A stretch of 12,448 bases of DNA, taken from assembly GCA_910579485.1 (NCBI GenBank), contig CAJTVO010000100.1, positions 1 to 12,448 on the forward strand, written 5' to 3'. The stretch comes from an uncultured Oscillospiraceae bacterium. Lineage in GTDB: Bacteria > Bacillota > Clostridia > Oscillospirales > Oscillospiraceae. The notes beneath the pieces are model-generated. The model saw only the letters and a list, made by a program, of their open reading frames with translations, had not been told where the DNA came from and did not search any database. How positions within the stretch are numbered: position 1 is the stretch's first letter; each line of letters opens with the position of its first letter. A program made the translations under genes and the position numbers. Positions 6,300-12,448 of this stretch are shown here, piece after piece.

Positions 6300-6469
6300 A
6301 TGTCCGTTTGCAGGAGGGGATGTGATACTGTCGTCTGCGGCACGCCCGCGGCGGGTCGAGGGGGAGCGCCCTGGATCTCGTATGACAGCGATGGGAAGCC
6401 GTGTTCCGGCGTGAGAGGAGGCCAGAGAGCCTCGACCGCGATTTTTATAGTTGAAAAGGAATAAAAAAG
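6300..6469 (+). other. Long untranslated leader between riboswitch and thiM
   Basis: About 170 nt, GC-rich in the middle. It contains AGGAGG (6312-6317) followed by ATG-TGA (6320-6325), a start codon met at once by a stop, and a GTG frame (6322-6414) of 30 codons with no recognisable product. CTGTCGT and ATGACAG (near 6328 and 6381) can pair across the GC-rich core. No second known riboswitch is recognised. Confidence 0.4.
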
Positions 6470-7291
6470 ATGTTTGAAGAAATTTTTGAGAATGTCAGAC
6501 GGAACGCCCCTCTGATCCACAACATCACGAACTATGTCACCGTCAACGACTGCGCCAATATGCTGCTGGCCTGCGGCGCTTCACCCATCATGGCGGACGA
6601 TCAGGAGGATGCCCTGGAGATCACCGCCATCTGCGGCGGGCTGAATATCAACATCGGAACGCTGAACCGGCGCACCATCCCCGCCATGTTCGCCGCCGGA
6701 AAGCGGGCCAATGAGCTGGGCCATCCCGTCGTGCTGGACCCGGTGGGAGCGGGAGCCTCCACGCTGCGGACGGAGACCGCCCTGGGTCTGCTCAAAGAGG
6801 TCAGGTTTACCGTGATTCGGGGCAACGTCTCGGAGATCAAGACCCTGGCCCTGGGCAGCGGAAACACCAAGGGCGTGGATGCCAACGTGGCGGACAGGGT
6901 GACGGAGGAAAACCTGTCCGGCGCGATAGAATTTGCCAAGGGCTTCGCCCGACGCACCGGAGCGGTCATTGCCGTCACCGGGGCCATCGACATTGTGACC
7001 GACGGGGAGCGGGCGTTCTGCATCCGCAACGGCCGCCCGGAGATGTCCGCCATCACCGGCACCGGGTGCCAGCTCTCCGCCCTGACGGCGGCGTTTGCCG
7101 CCGCCGGTCCGGACTGTCCCCTGGAGGCCGCCGCCGCAGCTGTGTGCGCCATGGGCCTGTGCGGGGAGATCGCTTACGAGCGCATGACCGGACTGGACGG
7201 CAATTCCTCTTATCGGAATTACATCATTGACGCCATGTACCGCCTGACTCCGGCGGAACTGGAGAGGAGGGCCAACTATGAAGTGCGATAA
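6470..7291 (+). CDS. thiM: Hydroxyethylthiazole kinase
   Basis: A 273-aa ThiM. It phosphorylates 4-methyl-5-(2-hydroxyethyl)thiazole with ATP to give the thiazole half of thiamine by salvage. Diagnostic blocks: PLIHNITNYVTVNDCAN (14-30), GASPIMADD, NINIGTL, VLDPVGAGAS (88-97, ATP/Mg binding), IRGNVSEI, and the anion-hole motif TGTGC with C200. Length is normal for this ribokinase-like trimer. AAGGAA just upstream of ATG 6470 is a modest ribosome binding site. It is the first gene after the TPP riboswitch. No thiazole synthase genes (thiG, thiS, thiO) are present, so the operon is for salvage. Its 3' end overlaps thiE by 14 bp. Confidence 0.96.
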   Translation: MFEEIFENVRRNAPLIHNITNYVTVNDCANMLLACGASPIMADDQEDALEITAICGGLNINIGTLNRRTIPAMFAAGKRANELGHPVVLDPVGAGASTLRTETALGLLKEVRFTVIRGNVSEIKTLALGSGNTKGVDANVADRVTEENLSGAIEFAKGFARRTGAVIAVTGAIDIVTDGERAFCIRNGRPEMSAITGTGCQLSALTAAFAAAGPDCPLEAAAAAVCAMGLCGEIAYERMTGLDGNSSYRNYIIDAMYRLTPAELERRANYEVR

Positions 7292-7919
7292 GCGGCATAT
7301 GCTGCTCTACGCCGTCACCGACCGGGCATGGACCGGGAAACAGACTCTTTATCAGCAGGTAGAGGCGGCGCTGAAGGGCGGCGTGACCTGCGTGCAGCTG
7401 CGGGAGAAGGCGCTGGACGAGGCGGCGTTTCTCCAAGAGGCCAGGGACATCTGCGCGCTGTGCCGCCGGTACGGGGTGCCTTTCATCGTCAACGACAATG
7501 TGGACGTTGCGGTCGCCTGCGGCGCGGACGGCGTTCATGTGGGCCAGGAGGACATGGAGGCGGGGGAAGTCCGCCGCCGGGTGGGAGAGGACATGATCCT
7601 GGGCGTCTCCGTCCACATGGTGGAGGAAGCTCGCCAAGCGGTCCGGAACGGCGCGGATTATCTAGGTCTGGGGGCGGTGTTCCCCACCGGTACCAAAACC
7701 GACGCGGACGTGATGCCGGGCGATATGATCCGGGCCATCTGCGGCGCGGTGGACGTGCCCACCGTCGCCATAGGAGGGCTGAATCGAAGCAATATCCTTC
7801 AGCTGTCCGGCAGCGGGGTGGACGGCGCGGCCCTGGTTTCCGCCATCTTCGGGGCGGAGGACATTGAGGGAGCCTGCCGGGAGCTGCGGGCGCTGGCGGA
7901 GGAGATGGTGGGCCTATGA
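7278..7919 (+). CDS. thiE: Thiamine phosphate synthase
   Basis: A 213-aa ThiE TIM-barrel. It condenses HMP diphosphate with thiazole phosphate to thiamine monophosphate and pyrophosphate. Motifs: LYAVTDR near the N-terminus, VQLREK (39-44), FIVNDNVDVA (N72-D73), GVHVGQED, GVSVH, and YLGLGAVFPTGTK (128-140), where the TGTK loop binds phosphate. The C-terminal GGLNRSN is also typical. ATG 7278 lies inside the end of thiM (14-bp overlap) with GGAGGG upstream, a sign of coupled translation. The stop overlaps the next start as ATGA (7916-7919). Confidence 0.96.
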   Translation: MKCDKRHMLLYAVTDRAWTGKQTLYQQVEAALKGGVTCVQLREKALDEAAFLQEARDICALCRRYGVPFIVNDNVDVAVACGADGVHVGQEDMEAGEVRRRVGEDMILGVSVHMVEEARQAVRNGADYLGLGAVFPTGTKTDADVMPGDMIRAICGAVDVPTVAIGGLNRSNILQLSGSGVDGAALVSAIFGAEDIEGACRELRALAEEMVGL

Positions 7920-8575
7920 GGATACGCGGAGCTATTTTTGATGTGGACGGCACATTGCTGGATTCCATGTTTATCTGGGACACCATTGGCGAGGCCTATC
8001 TGCGCTCCATTGGGTATGAGCCCCGGGAAAACTTGAATGAAGTGTTCAAAAACATGAGCTTGCTCCAAGCGGCCCGCTACTACCAGACGGAGTATGGCGT
8101 AACGCTGTGTGTCGATGAGATCATGAACGGGGTCAACGCCATGCTGGAGCGGTACTACCGCTTTGAGGCCCCTCTGAAAGCGGGGGTAATAGAGCTGCTG
8201 GAACAGCTCCGGGAGAGCGGGGTGAAGCTGTGCATCGCTACCGCCACGGACCGTTTCCTGGTGGAGGCCGCGCTGGAGCGGTGCGGGGTGCTGTCCTGCT
8301 TTGGTAGGATATTCACCTGCGGCGAGGTGGGACACGGTAAAGACGAACCTCACATCTTTGAGGAGGCCCTTCGCTTCCTCGGGACCCAAAAATCGGAGAC
8401 AGTCGTATTTGAGGATGCGCTTTACGCCATTCGGACGGTAAAGGAGGCCGGTTTCCCGGTAGCGGCGGTCTATGACAGCCACGAAAAGGAAAGGGATAAG
8501 GTCTGCACGCTGGCGGACGTATACCTGGAGGAGCTGACGCAGCTGGATAAAGTCAGGAAGTATCTTCTGGATTGA
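7916..8575 (+). CDS. HAD-family phosphatase, probable thiamine monophosphate phosphatase
   Basis: A 219-aa HAD subfamily I hydrolase. Motif I FDVDGT (nucleophile D9, acid D11), a helical cap (about 15-85), motif II around T109 (KLCIATAT), motif III K142 (GHGKDEP), motif IV FEDA (E167, D168). All four catalytic elements are present. It resembles beta-phosphoglucomutase/phosphatase-type members. The start overlaps the thiE stop by 4 bp, and the gene sits inside a TPP-controlled operon. ThiE makes thiamine monophosphate, and the operon's last enzyme, ThiN, uses free thiamine; a phosphatase is needed between them. This gene is the obvious candidate. That assignment is an inference: HAD proteins are promiscuous, and a pyridoxal phosphate, HMP phosphate or general phosphatase role is possible. 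Confidence 0.8.
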   Translation: MRIRGAIFDVDGTLLDSMFIWDTIGEAYLRSIGYEPRENLNEVFKNMSLLQAARYYQTEYGVTLCVDEIMNGVNAMLERYYRFEAPLKAGVIELLEQLRESGVKLCIATATDRFLVEAALERCGVLSCFGRIFTCGEVGHGKDEPHIFEEALRFLGTQKSETVVFEDALYAIRTVKEAGFPVAAVYDSHEKERDKVCTLADVYLEELTQLDKVRKYLLD

Positions 8576-8624
8576 CGGCGGGGAGTTTCGAGCGGCAAAA
8601 TAACAACGGGAAGGAGACACAGCT

Positions 8625-9434
8625 ATGAAAACGGCATTATCGATCGCCGGGACCGACCCCAGCGGAGGCGCCGGGATCCAGGCTGATCTGAAAACGATGA
8701 CCATGAACGGCGTTTTCGCCATGAGCGCCGTCACGGCGCTGGTGGCCCAGAACACCACCGGCGTAAAGGAGATCGTGGAATCGTCCCCCGGATTTTTGGG
8801 GGCGCAGATCGACGCGGTATTCGAGGACATTCCTCCCGACGCAGTGAAGATCGGTATGGCGGCCTCCTGCGGGCTGATCGAGAAGATCGCGGAGCGGCTG
8901 AAGTTCTATCGGGCGAAAAACATTGTGGTGGACCCGGTGATGGTGGCCACCAGCAGCGGACGGCTGATCTCGGAGGAAGCGGTGGACACGCTGAGAAGCC
9001 GTCTGCTCCCCCTGGCGTCCGTGGCCACCCCCAACATCCCCGAGGCTGAGATATTGTCCGGCATGGCCATCCGAAGCCAGGCGGACATGGAGGCCGCCGC
9101 CAAGGAGATCGGTGACGCCTGCGGCTGCGCCGTTCTGCTGAAGGGCGGTCATAACGTCAACGACGCCAACGATTTTCTCTATGCGGACGGCGTGGGGACG
9201 TGGTTTTATGGAACGCATATCGACAATCCCAACACCCACGGCACCGGCTGTACGCTGTCCAGCGCCATCGCGGCCAATCTGGCAAAGGGATTCGACCTGC
9301 CCGCGTCCATCCGGCGGTCGAAAGCGTATCTCTCCGGCGCGCTGGAGGCCATGCTGGACCTGGGCCACGGCCGGGGACCCATGCGGCATAACTTCAATTT
9401 AACCGGCGAATTTGCACAGGAGGCAGAGGGGTGA
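8625..9434 (+). CDS. thiD: HMP kinase / HMP-phosphate kinase
   Basis: A 269-aa ThiD of the ribokinase fold, phosphorylating hydroxymethylpyrimidine and then HMP phosphate to HMP diphosphate for ThiE. It shows the N-terminal SIAGTDPSGGAGIQADLKT (6-24), GVFAMSAVTALVAQNT, KIGM, VVDPVMVATSG-like (101-112), PNIPEAEIL, LLKGGH, and the C-terminal THGTGCT with C209 as the anion-hole/catalytic cysteine. Normal length for the family. AAGGAG lies upstream of ATG 8625. It starts 49 bp after the HAD gene, still in the same operon. No HMP synthase (thiC) is present here. Confidence 0.96.
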   Translation: MKTALSIAGTDPSGGAGIQADLKTMTMNGVFAMSAVTALVAQNTTGVKEIVESSPGFLGAQIDAVFEDIPPDAVKIGMAASCGLIEKIAERLKFYRAKNIVVDPVMVATSSGRLISEEAVDTLRSRLLPLASVATPNIPEAEILSGMAIRSQADMEAAAKEIGDACGCAVLLKGGHNVNDANDFLYADGVGTWFYGTHIDNPNTHGTGCTLSSAIAANLAKGFDLPASIRRSKAYLSGALEAMLDLGHGRGPMRHNFNLTGEFAQEAEG

Positions 9435-9471
9435 GACCGGCCTTCTGAGAAATGATTTGGAGCATGAGGAA

Positions 9472-10119
9472 ATGAATGAGAAAAAACGCTGTGTGATCAT
9501 CGGCGGGGCAGATATCCGGCGGTATGACCACGTCCGCGCCTGCCTGCGGGAGGACGATTTCTATATCTGCTGCGACAGCGGCCTGAAGCATCGGGAAGCG
9601 CTGGGCATTGTTCCAAACCTGGTGGTGGGTGATTTCGACTCCCATGAGAACCCCCGTCTGGATGTCGAGACCATCGTGCTTCCCTGCGAGAAGGATGATA
9701 CCGATACGGCTTTCGCGGTGAAAGAGGCATTGAAGCGGGGGTTCCAGGACTTCCTGCTGCTGGGCGTCATTGGGGGACGGCTGGACCACACCCTGGGGAA
9801 CGTATCCCTGCTGTTGATGCTGGACGCCCGTGGGAAGCGGGCGGCGGCGCTGGACGACTGCTCCGAGCTGGAGATCGTCTCAAGGGAGCCGGCGTTCATT
9901 CCGGAGCGGTATGCCTATTTTTCCCTGCTGAATATCAGCGGTCTTGCCCGGGGGATCACCATCCGGAACGCAAAATATCCTTTGACTGACGCGGAGATCA
10001 CCTGCGAGTATCAGTACGGCGTCAGCAACGAGGTGCTGCCGGGGAGGACGGCGGAGGTCACAGTGAAAAGCGGGCGGCTGCTGCTGATCAAGGCGCTGCC
10101 GGATCAGACTGTGGAATAG
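9472..10119 (+). CDS. thiN: Thiamine diphosphokinase
   Basis: A 215-aa ThiN-type thiamine pyrophosphokinase that transfers pyrophosphate from ATP to thiamine, giving TPP. Motifs: VIIGGAD (8-14), YICCDSGL, VVGDFDS (51-57), KDDTD (74-78), and GVIGGRLDHTLGN (98-110); the acidic residues bind Mg-ATP. The C-terminal beta domain that binds thiamine includes GITIRNAKYPL and the S-N-E motif in YGVSNEV. ATG 9472 is chosen because it gives the standard N-terminus and has GGAG 9 nt upstream; the TTG at 9412 would overlap thiD and add an unrelated extension. Using ThiN rather than ThiL means thiamine monophosphate from ThiE must first be dephosphorylated. Confidence 0.94.
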   Translation: MNEKKRCVIIGGADIRRYDHVRACLREDDFYICCDSGLKHREALGIVPNLVVGDFDSHENPRLDVETIVLPCEKDDTDTAFAVKEALKRGFQDFLLLGVIGGRLDHTLGNVSLLLMLDARGKRAAALDDCSELEIVSREPAFIPERYAYFSLLNISGLARGITIRNAKYPLTDAEITCEYQYGVSNEVLPGRTAEVTVKSGRLLLIKALPDQTVE

Positions 10120-10165
10120 CGGCGGCAGCATCTGCGCAGACGAGGAGCGATGGCCCCCGAACGGC

Positions 10166-10204
10166 AGCACCCCCCCAACCAACTTTTGTTGGTTGGGGGG
10201 TGCT
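10166..10204. terminator. Strong bidirectional terminator between convergent operons
   Basis: A perfect 13-bp stem (10171-10183 / 10188-10200) with a TTTT loop is extended by AGCA/TGCT after a one-base bulge. It lies 46 bp after thiN and 2 bp after the rhomboid stop, serving both converging operons. Neither side has a long T-run, so efficiency is inferred from stem strength. Confidence 0.75.
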
Positions 10205-10206
10205 CT

Positions 10207-10773
10207 TCAAAGCGCGTTCTTTCCTCTTAATTGCAGGCCCAATCCAATTCCGCAGATACCGCCGACGATATGAATGAGGTTGGCAACATTGTCCCTGATA
10301 AAGAAGATGGAGTACACCTCCTGCCCAAGATACATGAGCGCCACCAGGATCAGGGTAACAGGAATTTGTCCCGCTTTTGCGCCGGAGAAGGACGACAGCA
10401 TGATGAGCATAAACACGACCCCGCTGGCTCCCAGAAGGAGCGTATGGGGAAAGAAAACGAACTGCAGGATCCCGGTGACCAGCGCGGTGGCCGCGATCCC
10501 GACGGCGATCGTCCTGCTTCCATATAGTTTCTCCAGCGGCGGTCCCACCACCAGAAGCAGCAGCATGTTGCTGAAAAAGTGGGACATACCGGCGTGTCCG
10601 AAGACATGCCCGAAAAAGCGGGCATAGGTAAGAGGATCAAGCAGAGAGGCGCGGTAGACAGAAAAGACCGCCGTCGTAGAAGCTTTGGACGTGAGAAAGC
10701 CAAGCACGAGGGACAGCAGGGAAATAAAGAAGAAGCCAAGAATGACAGGGGCGTTGAATTGTAGTTTTTTCAT
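10207..10773 (-). CDS. Rhomboid-family intramembrane serine protease
   Basis: A 188-aa membrane protein with about six hydrophobic helices, the compact bacterial rhomboid core. Helix 2 carries the H-x4-H-x3-N pattern (H60, H65, N69, as in FGHAGMSHFFSNM). The catalytic serine is S117 in LLGASG, and the partner histidine H168 lies in NLIHIVGG. All active-site residues are present, so it should cleave transmembrane substrates, which are unknown. AGGAGG lies 9 nt before ATG 10773. The gene starts 33 bp after the amylase stop and probably shares its transcript. No extra cytoplasmic domain is present. Confidence 0.93.
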   Translation of the reverse strand: MKKLQFNAPVILGFFFISLLSLVLGFLTSKASTTAVFSVYRASLLDPLTYARFFGHVFGHAGMSHFFSNMLLLLVVGPPLEKLYGSRTIAVGIAATALVTGILQFVFFPHTLLLGASGVVFMLIMLSSFSGAKAGQIPVTLILVALMYLGQEVYSIFFIRDNVANLIHIVGGICGIGLGLQLRGKNAL

Positions 10774-10806
10774 GGCGGATATCCTCCTGAATGCGGCATC
10801 CCGTTT

Positions 10807-12309
10807 TTATTCGGGACGGTTGGCGAGAGGGTCGGGGGACGCGGCTTCCAGCTCCCCGGCAATACGCCGGGCCACGTTCTCCGGGACCCACACCGACACG
10901 GAACCGCCGCCGACCGGAAAATCCGCCGTACCGTTTTCCGGCATCGTGACCCGTTCGTCCCGACCGCCCAGAACGTCCACAAAGACCACCCCGGCCATCC
11001 AGGCTCCCACGCACATCCGCTTGCTGCCGCCGGGTCCGTCGGTGAGGACCACCGCCATGGCGGAATCCCCGCTCCGCCGTACCCAGCCGATCGTATCCGG
11101 ATCGTCAAGATAGTCGGTCTGCTGTCCGTGGGCGCAGTACTTCCGAGCAAGGAGCAGTCTGGGCAGGGCCTCTACCGGCTGGATATTGTCGTGGGGGATC
11201 CCGTACAAGTCTCCATAGAATACGCAGGGCACTCCCTCCTGCCGCAGCAGGATGCAGGCGTAAGCCAGGGGCTTGCACCAGCCGGATACCCAGGATTGCA
11301 GCGCCTGCCCTGGCTGGGTGTCGTGGTTATCGACAAAGGTAACCGCCTGGCCGGGGCGGGCGTCCGTCAAGGTCCCGCGAAACAGCTCCCGCAGATCCAT
11401 GGCGCCTCCGGCGTTGGAGAGATGGTGGAACCGGAAGTGGAGGGGGACGTCAAACAGGCGCATCACCTGTCCGCACTGGTCCAGGTAGTATGTAAGGGCC
11501 CCCGTTTCCCTGTGCCAGTATTCTCCGATGGCCGGGAGAGGCTTCCCGGACTCCTGGCGAAGCTTTTGCAGCCAGCGGGTGAAATAGGCGGCGCTGATGT
11601 GCTTCACCGCGTCCAGACGGAAACCGTCCACGCCGGTCGTCTCCAGATACCACTTACCCCAGCGGTCCAGCTCGTCAATGACTTTGGGGAGGCTCATATC
11701 CAGATCCGCCCCCATCAGGTAGTCGTAGTTGCCGTTTTCACCGTCTACCTGGCTGTCCCAGGACTTGCCCTCGAACCGATAGACCGCCGTGGCGTCCCGC
11801 TTGTCATCCCAATCTACGCCATCGAAGCAGGTCCAGTCCCATTGGAAATCAGAATATTTTCCGCCACGGCCCGGGAAGGTGAATTTGGTCCAGGCCGTAA
11901 TGGAGACCGGGGCGGAGACATCCCTGTTCCGGTCGTCCCCGGCGGATCGCCGGGCGCAGACCTCCTCGCATTCGTCGGCGCCCATGCGGTGGTTGAGGAC
12001 AATGTCCCCATAGACCTGAATGCCGCTCTTTTGAAGGGCCTTGATGGCCGACAGATACTCCTCCCGGCGGCCATATTTGGTGGGGACGGCCCCCTTTTGG
12101 TCAAATTCCCCCAGGTCGTACAGGTCGTAGACGCCGTAGCCCACGTCCGCCTGTCCCTGATGGCCCTTATAGGCCGGAGGGAGCCACACGCCGGTGAAGC
12201 CCAGAGCGGCTAAACGAGGCGCGTCCGCCGCCGCCCTCCGCCAGTGCCCGCCATCGGCGGGGAGGTACCATTCGAAATATTGCAGCAATGTTTTTTGTTG
12301 TTCCATCAT
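10807..12309 (-). CDS. Cytoplasmic alpha-amylase (GH13, subfamily 5-like)
   Basis: A 500-aa alpha-amylase that hydrolyses internal alpha-1,4 bonds of starch, glycogen or maltodextrins. The N-terminus TLLQYFEWYLPADGGHW follows the pattern of Bacillus liquefying and E. coli AmyS-type cytoplasmic enzymes. Conserved regions: DIVLNH (102-107), GFRLDAVKH with nucleophile D233, IGEYW with acid/base E263, and FVDNHD with D330; domain B lies between the first two, and a C-terminal beta domain ends the protein. No signal peptide, so it probably acts inside the cell. ATG 12309 is chosen over the frame from 12405: AAGGAG sits 9 nt upstream and the promoter lies just before it, so the longer start would precede the transcript. 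ATG 12306 is an equally usable neighbour. Confidence 0.95.
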   Translation of the reverse strand: MMEQQKTLLQYFEWYLPADGGHWRRAAADAPRLAALGFTGVWLPPAYKGHQGQADVGYGVYDLYDLGEFDQKGAVPTKYGRREEYLSAIKALQKSGIQVYGDIVLNHRMGADECEEVCARRSAGDDRNRDVSAPVSITAWTKFTFPGRGGKYSDFQWDWTCFDGVDWDDKRDATAVYRFEGKSWDSQVDGENGNYDYLMGADLDMSLPKVIDELDRWGKWYLETTGVDGFRLDAVKHISAAYFTRWLQKLRQESGKPLPAIGEYWHRETGALTYYLDQCGQVMRLFDVPLHFRFHHLSNAGGAMDLRELFRGTLTDARPGQAVTFVDNHDTQPGQALQSWVSGWCKPLAYACILLRQEGVPCVFYGDLYGIPHDNIQPVEALPRLLLARKYCAHGQQTDYLDDPDTIGWVRRSGDSAMAVVLTDGPGGSKRMCVGAWMAGVVFVDVLGGRDERVTMPENGTADFPVGGGSVSVWVPENVARRIAGELEAASPDPLANRPE

Positions 12310-12346
12310 GCACGCTTTCTCCTTGTCTGTTTGGTTGCATATTTGC

Positions 12347-12375
12347 ATTGTAACGCCGTACGGGAAATTTTGCAA
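12347..12375 (-). promoter_or_regulatory. Promoter of the amylase-rhomboid operon
   Basis: On the minus strand -35 TTGCAA (12375-12370), 17-bp spacer, -10 TACAAT (12352-12347), about 38 bp before the start codon. The -35 is part of a 10-bp sequence, AATTTTGCAA on the plus strand (12366-12375), that recurs at 12404-12413. Confidence 0.75.
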
Positions 12376-12407
12376 CAACATTCGACACGGCGGCACGGAA
12401 ATCAATT

Positions 12408-12436
12408 TTGCAAAAAAGTGAGACAGGTAGTAAAAT
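12408..12436 (+). promoter_or_regulatory. Divergent promoter reading out of the window
   Basis: -35 TTGCAA (12408-12413), exactly 17 bp, -10 TAAAAT (12431-12436). Transcription would start close to 12443. Its gene lies beyond the right edge. The ATG at 12443 is too close to the expected start site to be called as its start codon. Confidence 0.6.
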
Positions 12437-12448
12437 AGAGGGATGAAA

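Noticed and set aside
6322..6414. GTG-started 30-codon frame after AGGAGG in the thiM leader
   Set aside because: Arginine-rich, low-information product with no homologue I recognise; the overlapping ATG-TGA makes translation ambiguous. Kept only as part of the leader finding.
7799..8830. Minus-strand 343-aa frame across thiE, HAD and thiD
   Set aside because: It spans three recognised genes in antisense and has no motif of its own.
11128..12213. Plus-strand 361-aa frame opposite the amylase
   Set aside because: The GH13 catalytic regions on the minus strand are unambiguous; the plus frame has no family features.
1..12448. CRISPR array or cas genes
   Set aside because: No regularly spaced direct repeats and no Cas-like proteins were seen.

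Overview
The window looks like a gut-type Clostridia chromosome, probably an Oscillospiraceae relative of Flavonifractor. This rests on GC-rich Gram-positive coding with strong AGGAGG-type ribosome binding sites, a TPP-riboswitch thiamine salvage operon that uses ThiN rather than ThiL, and a cytoplasmic-type alpha-amylase. The genus is an inference from gene style, not from a database match.

Layout. (1) Bases 1 to about 2200 are visibly more AT-rich and form a patchwork of mobile DNA. It holds the 3' end of an IS110-family transposase cut by the left edge, a stretch with no identifiable gene, a degraded tRNA-Ala(GGC)-like sequence with a hairpin one base from its CCA end, a small serine recombinase with its own strong promoter, and a pair of tandem, mutually homologous small genes (64 and 54 aa). 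The 54-aa gene is very short and easily missed. A coding-looking scrap follows, and composition then turns GC-rich. (2) Bases 2291-6095 carry a promoter and two tightly coupled cytosolic carbohydrate-type proteins: an uncharacterised 677-aa glycoside-hydrolase-like protein and a 537-aa DUF4091/GH123-like protein with an intact Asp-Glu pair. (3) Bases 6119-10204 are a complete thiamine salvage operon: promoter, TPP riboswitch, intrinsic terminator, thiM, thiE, a HAD phosphatase, thiD, thiN, and a strong shared terminator. (4) Bases 10207-12375, on the minus strand, hold a cytoplasmic GH13 alpha-amylase followed by a rhomboid protease, read from a clear promoter near the right edge. A divergent plus-strand promoter there points out of the window.

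How the genes fit together. ThiM phosphorylates the thiazole alcohol, ThiD phosphorylates hydroxymethylpyrimidine twice, and ThiE joins them to thiamine monophosphate. ThiN needs free thiamine, so a phosphatase step is required. The HAD gene, translationally coupled to thiE, is the obvious candidate, though its substrate is inferred. The riboswitch would shut the operon off when TPP is plentiful. The two hydrolase-like proteins and the amylase lack export signals and probably act on imported sugars or internal glucan.

The least explained parts are the tRNA-like sequence with its hairpin, the tandem small genes, the repeat array in front of the recombinase, and the first hydrolase-like protein.
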